This document shows, piece by piece, positions 55,352-64,000 of a DNA stretch of 64,000 nt. The notes under the pieces were generated by a model. It saw only the letters and a program-made list of their open reading frames with translations. It did not search any database and was not told the DNA's origin. The stretch lies in NCBI GenBank assembly GCA_032718565.1, contig JAVGVS010000040.1, positions 2,657,027 through 2,721,026 of the forward strand. The letters are read 5' to 3'. The translations under genes were made by a program, and so were the position numbers. Source of the stretch: Distichodus sexfasciatus (lineage: Eukaryota > Chordata > Actinopteri > Characiformes > Distichodontidae). Numbering within the stretch: position 1 is the stretch's first letter; each line of letters opens with the position of its first letter.

Positions 55352-56525
55352 GAGTTGTGGTGGTGGTCTAGTCGCTAAGATCCTCGCCTCTGGACCAAGA
55401 GGTTATGGGTTTCGAATCCCACCTCCTAGAGTTGAGATCAAGACAACTTAGACCAAGACCAAGACCAGAGTGTGTCAAGACCGAGACCAGACCAAGACTC
55501 TGAAGACTGGGACTGAGACCGGACCAATGCACGTTTTACACCACATGACAAATAAGTGGAAGATGCAAAGCCTAAGCAACATTAAAGATGTTTATTCAAT
55601 ATTTCTCTCTTCCATATCTATAATGAGGAAATCACTTCACTGGAAGCAGTTATCAACACTGATCACATCATATGTTAAACTCAACAAACCACAGTGAACA
55701 CTCCTCAAGACCAAACTCACTGTGTTATTGACTTGCAGAGTTGTTATTACGCAGAGACATTCTATAGCTTAGTGCTGTGAAGAAAAATAAGGTTAGTGCC
55801 AGACGGAAACACTTCTTTATCCATTGGGTCTCTATCTGGATACAGAATAAAATTATTCGATAACAAACAATGCATTTTTATATATTTATTTGTTCTCTCT
55901 AACATTATAAAATTGAAAAATATATTTTCTGATCAATTGAAAATGAAAAAATGCTAAAGTTTTGTGTAATTTTGAGCCGATTTGGACTCATTTTGACATT
56001 TCTGAAAGAGAGCTATATTTTTGTGCATGATGGCGTTCCATATTAGAGTCGCGAGTGTTAACGTGTGTGTTTACATTGCTAATAATGAAATTAATGCCTT
56101 TTTACGCAATTACTTCAGTTTTTGTGCGCAGAATTACTCATAAATAATGTCACATACAGAGGAATGAATATAGCGTCCGGTAAGTTGAAAGTCTTGTGAT
56201 TCTGACGGTATATGTGTGGTTTCTGTAAGTTAAAGGGATTCTGAGTTATTAAAACACTAATTAATAAATAACGCAAAATGCCTGCGTCGGGCTCAAAGAG
56301 TTTTAACATTAATATTCTCAGAGTTGTGGTCTCGGCTGGTCTCCAAATAAAATCCCAAGTCCTCTTTGTCCCAGTCCATGACAAGACCGAGTAGAAATAC
56401 GACAGAGTCCGAGACAAGACCAAGACTTTAAAAAAATGGTCTCGAGTACTACAACACTTGGTCCCTAGGTCCCAACTTGCTCTCAGAGAAACTGTCCCTA
56501 AAGTTAGGAAATATTGTATCTCCCA
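55352..56525 (+). mobile_element. SINE-3 split by hAT-X copy D
   Basis: The parts are 55352-55426 and 56459-56525. Head GTGGTGGTCTAGTCGCTAAG and B box TTTCGAATCCC lie left. GGTCCCTAGGTCCCAACTTG and CTGTCCCTAAAGTTAGGAAA lie right. Compared with other copies about 18 bp at the junction are missing. Confidence 0.82.
55427..56458 (+). mobile_element. hAT-X copy D, ~1.03 kb, longest copy
   Basis: Ends TAGAGTTG and CAACACT are retained. GAGACC-rich left and right regions flank an AT-rich core matching copies A-C. No transposase frame is present, so movement would need an autonomous relative elsewhere. Confidence 0.9.
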
Positions 56526-56529
56526 TGTG

Positions 56530-57362
56530 AGAGGAGTATTGGTCAGCTCACTGTGTGGGCAGTTTTTTGAATAATAATAATAGTGATTTGTCAAATAAAT
56601 ATTTGTCCTTCAAAAAGTACAGATATGAACACCATTAAAGTACTGGTGAGAGTAGCAGTACCGTTAAGTCTTAACGAGACCCATCCCTAATCATGATGAA
56701 TTTAGAGGAGGGTTGTTCTTTTTAAGGGGCATCCCCGAATCAGTAGCGCTCGAATAGCCAACCTCCTTCAGAAATGCCGTCAGCTTCAAAGCCAATCAGC
56801 TTCGCGCCATGCTTCTGGATCACAGGAGACAATTGATCTCTGGTCTTCAAAGAATATTTACACCCAGTTCATATCTTCCTTTTTCCTCCCCATCTCGCTC
56901 GGGGCTGTTCTCAGAACTGCTGCACGGCGGCGTTGCGACAGCATCATCCGCGTAGCCGAGGAGAAGGCTAATTAGCAGCCTGCCCACAGCGAGGACGCGG
57001 AGTCTGTTAGCTTCACCGCGGTAAAAAACTCGCTCCGGTCCCTCCGTCCCTGGTGGATATAGCACAGCCCTACAACAAATAGCAGCCAAAACGTTTCATC
57101 AATCAAAGCAAAGTAACAGTCGGGTATTTTTACGGAATGACTGGAGGGCAAAGTTAACCTGCCGACCGTTTTTCAAGGTTTCCTTGTATTCCCTAAAATG
57201 TAAAGTCGGTAAAAAAAAAAAAACCTGATTGATGCAATTGGTGAAATTTCACTGTGCTATGTGAGAGCAGGTAAGGTGTTAGGTCTAGTTTTGGGGAAGC
57301 TCCTTTTAAACATAAGGTGTTCAAGCTACTAGCTACTTACGATGAAAAGCTCCTGTTTTAAT
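56530..57362. other. No gene recognised
   Basis: 56860-57070 is more GC-rich and unique. Short frames show no known domain. An A run of 12 lies at 57211-57222. Confidence 0.4.
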
Positions 57363-57365
57363 ATA

Positions 57366-57410
57366 TCTACATTTACATTTACAGCATTTAGCAGACGCTG
57401 TTATCCCAAG
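57366..57410 (-). mobile_element. SINE-3 3' end fragment
   Basis: Minus strand GATAACAGCGTCTGCTAAAT followed by GCTGTAAATGTAAATG matches the SINE-3 3' end. Confidence 0.75.
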
Positions 57411-57414
57411 TGAC

Positions 57415-58485
57415 GCACATCAGTGCTTTGTAGTCCACGACTGTTCTTCAGTCTGAAAAGCTCGACTAAAATCAATGGCTGTCATCCAACTAAGTTACCA
57501 CCAGCTAAGTTACGCACCTTGACATATGCTGTTAGAGAAAAATCAGAAGTTACTAGTAGGTTAGTGCCTTGAAGGATAAAGTAACCAAAAAGTATGAGGG
57601 GTGGTTAGTTCCCTAGATACACCATCAAGGTACGTGTCTTCTATTGTTTGAAGACAGTAAGGGACTTTTTGTTCCAGAAGGTTCGTTCCACCACTGGGGA
57701 GCCAACTCTGCAAAGAGTCTTGATGCATGTCGTCCTCTTTTTTGGAGTAAGGGTGGTTGGAGACGAGCAGCTGAAGTCATTGCCTGCAAGTCATTTGCAT
57801 CTCCCAAGTATACAAGTTGGTGTGAAACAACATCAGCACCATCACCACTTTTCTGGAGCTATAAAAGCTATAAAATATGTTTTTTTTAAATTCTGCATGC
57901 TCTGACCCGGCGGTCGCATGCATTATTTAGAGGGGTGAAGAGGGTGGTGCTGGTGTTTAGTAAAGGTTGCTCATTTGTGACACTGAAATATGCCTCGGCG
58001 CGCCGTCCCGACTCCCTTACACAGCACCGGTTGTGCAATAAATTAGCCCCCGTTATAACCATTAACATTTCTTTATTCATTCATTTGTGTTTAAACTTTG
58101 GACCGCCTCCAGCCTCGCTTGCATAAAAGTGATGAGCAATGGCGAGTTGAAAGAATAAATCTATTTACTTGCACGGAATGCGGTATGATGGCTTTTTAAT
58201 AGAGGCCATTAGCACCGTTTCCAGCAATATATTACAGTACCATTAGCAGTTAATTTCTTTGATGATTAGATAAACAAATGCCCTTATAAAACTTTGATTA
58301 TGTTTGAGCCCATGTTACATTACAAATCCAATACGCCACCTAAACACACTTCCGTGTGGCAGACGGAGAGTCAACTTTTCATAAGCTAATTGCTTGTATG
58401 CGTCAACAAGATCACATGACTCACGTTTATGCACCGCTTTGTTTTTTGATATATTTGGGAGATAATACGTGTCACGCCCGGGGGC
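57415..58485. other. Unique sequence with CNE-like stretch
   Basis: 58020-58400 is unique and rich in homeobox-type motifs (for example GAGGCCATTAGCACCGTTTC; CATTAGCAGTTAATTTCTTT). No exon recognised. Confidence 0.4.
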
Positions 58486-58491
58486 CAAACA

Positions 58492-58690
58492 TGAGTGAGT
58501 GAGTGAGTGAGTGATTATTTGTCATTGTGAACACACCACAGAACAGCACACAGCGCCCGGGGAGCAGTGCTTGGGGACGGTACCTTGCTCATGAGTACCT
58601 CAGTGGTAACTTTACCGGCACTGGATTTGAACCTGCGACCTTCAGATCACGGGGCAAACACTCTACCGTTACGCCACCAGCTGCCCACCA
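58492..58690 (-). mobile_element. SINE-1
   Basis: Minus strand from GGCAGCTGGTGGCGTAACGG (clear A box) and B box GGTTCAAATCC to a tail expanded to five CACT units. The middle is deleted. Confidence 0.9.
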
Positions 58691-58799
58691 GCTGAGCAAC
58701 CTTTACAGCACCCATACCTCACTTTCCAGATCTATGACTGAAATAATCCAGTTAGTGGTTAGTGCTTCTACCAGTGAAGTCATTGAATTAGTGAATTAG

Positions 58800-58930
58800 C
58801 GAGTGATTATTTGTCTTTGTGAACACACCACAGCACAGCACACAGTGCACCACAATCAAATGTGACCTCTGCATTTGATCCATCCATAAAGGAGCAGTGG
58901 GCAGCTTTTTGGCAGTGCTTGGGGACGGTC
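58800..58930 (-). mobile_element. SINE-1 3' half
   Basis: Minus strand has CCCACTGCTCCTTTATGGAT, GCAGAGGTCACATTTGATTG and GTGCTGTGCTGTGGTGTGTT. It joins a SINE-2 on its other side. Confidence 0.86.
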
Positions 58931-59158
58931 ACAGGGCACACACATTCTCACACTCACACTTTCACTCACACCTTAGAGTTGCCAATTAACCTATAGTGCA
59001 TGCTTTTGGACGGTGGGAGGAAACTGGAGGACCTGGGGAAAATCAATGCAAACACGGGAGCGCATGCAAACTCCACAGAGAAAGGCCCAAAGGCCGAGTC
59101 AGGGATCAAACCAGGAACTTCTCGCTGTGAGGCAGCTGGTGGTTAGTGCTGCCTCACA
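58931..59158 (-). mobile_element. SINE-2
   Basis: Minus strand: GCCTCACAGCGAGAAGTTCC, GTGGAGTTTGCATGCGCTCC, CCTCCCACCGTCCAAAAGCA, and GTGAGTGAAAGTGTGAGTGT. The 3' end stops where the SINE-1 begins. Confidence 0.86.
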
Positions 59159-59159
59159 A

Positions 59160-60130
59160 TCTCACTGAACCAAATGTAGTTCAGGGTTAGGGTTACGAAT
59201 CAATTAATTTTAAAATGCATGAATCGATTTTGAGTCAACAAAGAAAGAATCACGATTTGATTTGATTTTTTGGTTCTTTTTCCAAACTCTATGTGCTTCT
59301 ACAGCGGTTGCATCAGAGGGACTCTTACTGTCTAACATCCATATGGAAATTTAGCACTGCTCATTTGCAATCTGTCTGTGCCGGGCAAATTTAGCATGTG
59401 ACAGTTTTATTACTGACATACGTGTACATAATTCATATCACAAACATTTCAAAACCTTCAGATGATCTCAAGGCTGAGGCATCTCATCGTTTTGCTCTTT
59501 TTCAGTTGCAACAGAAAGCGAGAAATGATGAAAATAGCTGCCAATATAGTTAAGCATAAAGTAAACAGACTGGGAAGAAAGTTAAGTGTAGCTGTTTAGA
59601 ATCTCAAAAATATTTCCTGCATATTTTCCCATCTTTTTTTCTTTGGTCTCTGAGTAAGTTTCAGTACAGTATACCATTATTCTCCTGCTCCAAGTCATGA
59701 AGTTATAGGAAAAATATGCATATTAGATTTACAATAAATCATCAACACAAATTTTTCATCTGAATAATACTCCACAGTTATCCAGCGAAATTAGAACAAG
59801 TAAAGAGACATTTTGGAAAATAGCTTCATCGTTTGAACATTCAATAAATTCATCACCTTGCTTTACTGTGTAGCTGTTCAGACCCGATGGGCCAAACTCG
59901 AGTCTAAACTCTTCCTCTTTCCAGAGAAGTGCAGGATATTTTTGGAAACCGGTCCTGACTTCCTCTAACCTTGTCCAGTTCGGGAGGGAGAAGGCCGAGT
60001 TACAGAACCGCGTGTGGGGACAGAAAGGAGGAACTGTTAGAGATCCACCCACATGACCCAGCTACTGTAGAGATTATAAACACTGCAGACAAGTCACTTT
60101 ATAAAAACTAGAGGGGACTGCAAGCCAATC
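59160..60130. other. No gene recognised
   Basis: AT-rich DNA. A 98-codon antisense frame at 59756-60052 has no recognised domain. Confidence 0.4.
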
Positions 60131-60138
60131 ACTAGTTT

Positions 60139-60690
60139 AGACGATTCTTTGGCTTAAGTCAAACAATTTTCCAATTGGGACTATGGACTTCCCATTTTGA
60201 GATTTTGAGCTAATTTGTACAATATGCAAAACAAACGTTTATAAAGTCCTATTTGGCTATTTAGCCGATTAAGGCAAGTGAGGTGTGAAATGAATCTGTG
60301 GACTTAGCCTGACGTTGTAACATGAAGCCTTTTTGGGATTTCACAAAAACACGGTGAAAATTAGAACATTAACTGCAGCACTCTGTGGCTAATGTTGCTT
60401 AACAGCTGTATCTTTGGACTGCTTTAGTCCAGCTAGCATCAAAGACACCAACTGAAAATAGGGGGCAATATAAATGCTACAAATGCCTTTACCACAAGAA
60501 CCGTTCAGTCCAATTTTGCTGAAATTTGGTATAAACCATCAAATTGAAGGGAATATACAATGGAGCTATTTGAACAATGGGTGGTGCTAAAAATGTAACG
60601 TAAATTTATTCACTGACATCAGCTGCTTTTGTGCTGCTGTCTGCGACTTTTGCTTGGACTCCGCTCATTGCCGCTTGTGGCTATATTTTA
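60139..60690 (+). repeat. Unclassified interspersed repeat R2, copy b
   Basis: Similar to 8441-8790 at both ends. It also carries ACAAGAACCGTTCAGTCCAA and TTTTGCTGAAATTTGGTATA, aligned to AAGAACTGTAAG and CCTGAAACTTAG in copy a. Confidence 0.6.
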
Positions 60691-60694
60691 AATT

Positions 60695-61785
60695 ACTGCT
60701 GTATTAACGTAATTAGTTTTTCCTAAGCAATTACATTTGTTTCAGTAAGTACATTTTATATTTGTTGTGAATTTTGCTTAAACTTGAACATTTGCACATT
60801 GATAATCAATCTCCAGCATGTGAGCTATTTTCTCTGTTTATTATGGACTATACTCTCAAGCCTCTGACATGATCTTTCATCTCTTTTTCTTCAGTTATCT
60901 CTGCTCAAAAACGCTCTTTCGAACGAGAAACTGCACTGTAGTCCACACTGAAAACCTTTGATTTATATATATATATATATATAAAATCCCATAAAGTGGA
61001 ACACCTTTGAAGGTCTTTGGGATCTGGTGCAGGGCTGCGGTTTCCCAGCAAACTATTATAACGTCAAGTGGGGGAGACAAAGAAAAAGACTAAAGAAAAG
61101 AATATATACGTCTTCCTCCTACACAGATGCATTCCGCTGCACATCTACCTACACAAACTGGTGTGCAATTAACGGCCTTGGACCTTAGTTTGCGATTGAA
61201 TCGGGCCCTGATGAACAGACTTTTTTTCTGGGTAAATGTGCATTCCTGGCAGAACAGTGGGCTTATCACTTGAGAAATCACCAAGAGCCTTGCCAATGCC
61301 TTTTAGAGGGTAAATCTCTAAGAGCACACACAATCCTGCTATTAGCTCTCCTCTTCTTCCATCTGCCTGATTGCACAAGTGCCCGAAACGCTACGAACGC
61401 GTCGCCTGTCTCCAGTTTGAAAAAAAAAATGTTATTTTCTATAATAGTGAAAAGCACTTTTCTCACCCCCACCCCATGGGCTTGTCCAATTATCCCAACA
61501 TTTCCCTTGCAGATGAGGGGGTCTTATTAAAATCTCCGACTCGGGTGGGAGTCTGTGACGGCCAAGCGGCGGGACGCCAGGCTGATAGAGCTGGGCAATT
61601 AATCAAAAATTAATCAAAACTGACATTCACAACCTGTAATCGACGTAATTTTGCACATTATTTTGGTTCTTTTCTAAATTCTGATAATATTTGTTTATTC
61701 TCTTTTCTACTTGTCCAAGTGTGTGTTCATGTCCCGTCTCCTGAAAACACTTGTTTTACCATAACGACAACTTTCACGGTGCAAC
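60695..61785. other. No gene recognised
   Basis: A short (TA)n lies at 60963-60982. 61190-61570 is unique; frames there lack known domains. Confidence 0.4.
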
Positions 61786-61789
61786 CCCA

Positions 61790-61900
61790 CTAGAGGATAA
61801 ATACCTGGAACTCCCAATCAGATTTTTAGAACTGAAGAAGTCTTTTGGAATTGAGGTAAAATGTCTTCAAGAACCTAAAAGAGGTCCAGTTGCTCTTGAT
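61790..61900 (+). repeat. Interspersed repeat R1, copy d (uninterrupted)
   Basis: AGGATAAATACCTGGAACTC, CCAATCAGATTTTTAGAACT, GAAGAAGTCTTTTGGAATTG, AAATGTCTTCAAGAACCTAA. This copy gives the empty site for the MITE at 22150. Confidence 0.7.
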
Positions 61901-61904
61901 TCAA

Positions 61905-62725
61905 GCTCTGCCATGTGACACCAAACAGCGCCAAGTGACAACAACCTCCCAAACAAGCCCCCTGTCTTCGTCCTGCTTTGCATGCCATTAGAAGTAGGTG
62001 ACACTTAACAAGTTGACGAACCCCATCCCTGGCAGGGTCAGCATCGGTCGGAGGGGGGTGAAATGATTTCACGCTTGGGTTCAACATCTGGTGCAGCGCG
62101 TGACAAGCAGGCCAAAAAAAAACCTGCTTCACCGGTGTGGGCTTTTTCAGATCGGCTGCCACACTCCACTGATAAAGTGCTACCTCGAGTGAAGCTCAGC
62201 CCTGGAGAGGAATCGCAATGAGAGCTCTGGAACTCCAGGGCGGCGGTGGCAGTGGTGCTGCTGCTGCTGCTGCTTTATAATGACCTGACTTCAGGCTAGA
62301 AACGGGAGAAGAAGAAAAAATACCCACCTGCCGCAAGGCCCCGACGAACTGCAAATGCTGTTTATTGATTTTCAAGCGAGTGGTAAAAAGAGAATGCATA
62401 GATAAAAGACATAGAAGTGGTAGCATGTGGGTATCTCTGAGATGTTAATTAAGACCCCGACGTGAATTTACGGAGGACGATAAAGCCACATGCATTTGGG
62501 AATTTAAAAAACGTGCTGCAAATTTAACAAGACATTAATCTAGTATTTGTGGCACATCTGCGAATTTGTGAACTGTGACGCATGTAGTATCCTTTTGATG
62601 AAAATGTTTGTTGAATTTTTGTAGTGTCTAGAAATTTGCAGAGTTTGCACGTGTATCACCAGCTTAAACAACATACTTTGGGGTTTTCCAGCATTTTTTC
62701 TATTAGATGCTTTTTCAATTGCAGT
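61905..62725. other. Unique sequence, no gene recognised
   Basis: A short (CTG)n run lies at 62257-62273. 62440-62600 is AT-rich and unique. Confidence 0.4.
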
Positions 62726-62737
62726 AAGCTTTCTCAG

Positions 62738-63072
62738 GGGCGGCACGGTGGCGCAGTGGTTAGTGCTGCCGCCTCACAGCAAGAAGTTCCTGGTTTCGAT
62801 CGCCGGGTCGGCATAGGGTCTTTCTGTGTGAAGTTTGCAATGCTTTCCCGGGACTCCGGCCTCCTCCCACAGTCCAAAAGCATGCAATATAGGTTGAGTG
62901 GCAACTCTAAATTGGCCGCACAAGGTGTGAATGAGAGTGTGATTGTGTTAATGTGTGTGCCCTGCGGTGTGTTGGCCGTCTGCCCAGGCCAACACACTGC
63001 TCCCCATCCCCCACCCCCTGACCCAACACACACGCGACCACGGTTGGGATTAAGCGGTTCACGTGATAAATG
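62738..63072 (+). mobile_element. SINE-2, full length, with 11-bp target duplication
   Basis: Head GGCGGCACGGTGGCGCAGTG, CCTCCCACAGTCCAAAAGCA, TGTGTGCCCTGCGGTGTGTT, and end GGTTGGGATTAAGCGGTTCA. AGCTTTCTCAG (62727-62737) and AGCTTTCCCAG (63073-63083) match 10/11. Confidence 0.95.
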
Positions 63073-63084
63073 AGCTTTCCCAGT

Positions 63085-63930
63085 TGCCGGATGAAGTCCT
63101 GGGTTTAGCCAGCAAACTAAACTCTTCTGTTTGAGCGCGGTAACAGGAGATTTAGACGACGCTCGCAGCATCTCGATAAATGAGGTTTGCATTAGGCTCA
63201 GTGAACTGTGTGTTTTGCAAATACTAATCCTCTCCGTGATCCTAATGCACCGAGGATTCCTTAATTCACTAGCCGGATCGCCTAATAAAACAGGCACTCA
63301 CTTATCTCTAGGCTTTATAATTAAAATCATAATTACACAACTGTGCACACAATCTCATTTCCAGACTGCTGCAATTAAATATAATGTGACACTGGCTTAA
63401 TGATCATTATAGGAGAACTTTGTCTCCGACGGCTCCAACGTCCCAGAGCTCGGGAGATGTGTGTGCAGAGCACGGAACGAACACGGAATCCATGCTGAGA
63501 GTGTCTGTCTCTCTGTCTTTCTGTCTGGAAAATAAAGGGAGAAGGTTGCAATGCATCTGTCCTTGCACTCTCTGTGACACGACGTGACAGAAAGCCGGGC
63601 GTTTATAGTCTGGACTGGAGTTGTCTTGTAATGGCAGGAAATCAGCAGCAAGGACGTCGCCATCGCTCAGCCCGACTTTGCAGTTCGGCATAAAGTCAAA
63701 GGAGACGGTTTTAGTGTGAAATCATATCAGAGATACTTCTTTTCTTCCATTTCTATCTGGCAAGAATTGCTCGGAGATGTGCAGCATTGGATTTTAATGC
63801 CATCGGCGGTGGAATATAGAATAGCTGAAAGCTACACTTAAGATTCCTTACCACGAAAATGACTACAGTAAAGGTTTTAAGTCTCCCATTAGAACATGAT
63901 TTGAGCAAAAATATGAAAGTATTAACAGCA
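63085..63930. other. Unique sequence, CNE candidate
   Basis: 63160-63420 is unique and dense in TTAATTCA, TAATTAAAATCATAATTA and similar motifs, a good candidate for conserved regulatory DNA. No exon recognised. Confidence 0.4.
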
Positions 63931-63932
63931 CA

Positions 63933-64000
63933 TACACTATATTTCCAAAAGTATTAGGACCCCCCTCCAAATCACTGAATTCAGGTGTTCCAGGGGGTTG
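63933..64000 (+). mobile_element. Start of a Tc1/mariner-like element, cut by window end
   Basis: TACACTATATTTCCAAAAGT followed by ATTCAGGTGTTCCAGG closely resembles the terminal repeat of a common fish Tc1-like family, recalled from memory. The partner end would lie outside the window. Confidence 0.72.

Noticed and set aside
1..64000. Endogenous retrovirus or other viral remnants
   Set aside because: No LTR pairs, primer binding sites, or polymerase, capsid or envelope-like frames were seen on either strand.

Overview
This is vertebrate nuclear DNA, almost certainly from a ray-finned fish. It has one intron-flanked vertebrate exon in AT-rich sequence, and the rest is dominated by fish-type mobile elements: three tRNA-derived SINE families, hAT-like elements and MITEs, Tc1-like remnants, and minisatellites. 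No operons, prokaryotic genes or viral genes were seen. I cannot name the species. Family labels such as SINE-1, hAT-X and R1 are local to this report.

The only gene I can support is the terminal coding exon (19951-20569, + strand) of a heparan sulfate glucosamine 3-O-sulfotransferase, most like HS3ST2. A polypyrimidine tract and AG precede it. It carries the C-terminal part of the sulfotransferase domain and ends at a TGA. Exon 1 is not visible, so about 19.9 kb of the window upstream is probably intron. Downstream, the presumed 3'UTR runs into a 42-bp minisatellite and a hAT-like MITE that contains an AATAAA.

Layout. 1-19.9 kb: presumed intron with a hAT-X copy, a degenerate ~70-bp tandem repeat (4.3-5.1 kb), a nested SINE/MITE/Tc1 pile (10.3-12.7 kb), paired CACTGCAAAA MITEs (13.9-14.6 kb) and a SINE split by hAT-X (16.2-17.2 kb). 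19.95-21.4 kb: exon, minisatellite, MITE. 21.4-33 kb: MITEs, a degenerate tandem array (24-25.1 kb), a head-to-head SINE pair, a 43-bp minisatellite (29.6-30.6 kb) and a 601-bp hAT. 34-48 kb: AT-rich DNA with (AT)n, SINEs, hAT-X copies and palindromic elements. 50-55 kb: two long CT-rich tracts around a SINE cluster. 55-64 kb: a SINE split by hAT-X, more SINEs and a Tc1-like end cut by the window edge. Between repeats are unique stretches rich in TAAT/ATTA motifs that could be conserved non-coding elements of the locus; this needs alignment.

No undescribed gene system was found. The most informative structure is transposon archaeology. hAT-X inserted twice at nearly the same place inside SINE-1. 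An empty-site comparison proves a MITE insertion. Two minisatellites appear to have grown out of transposon ends.
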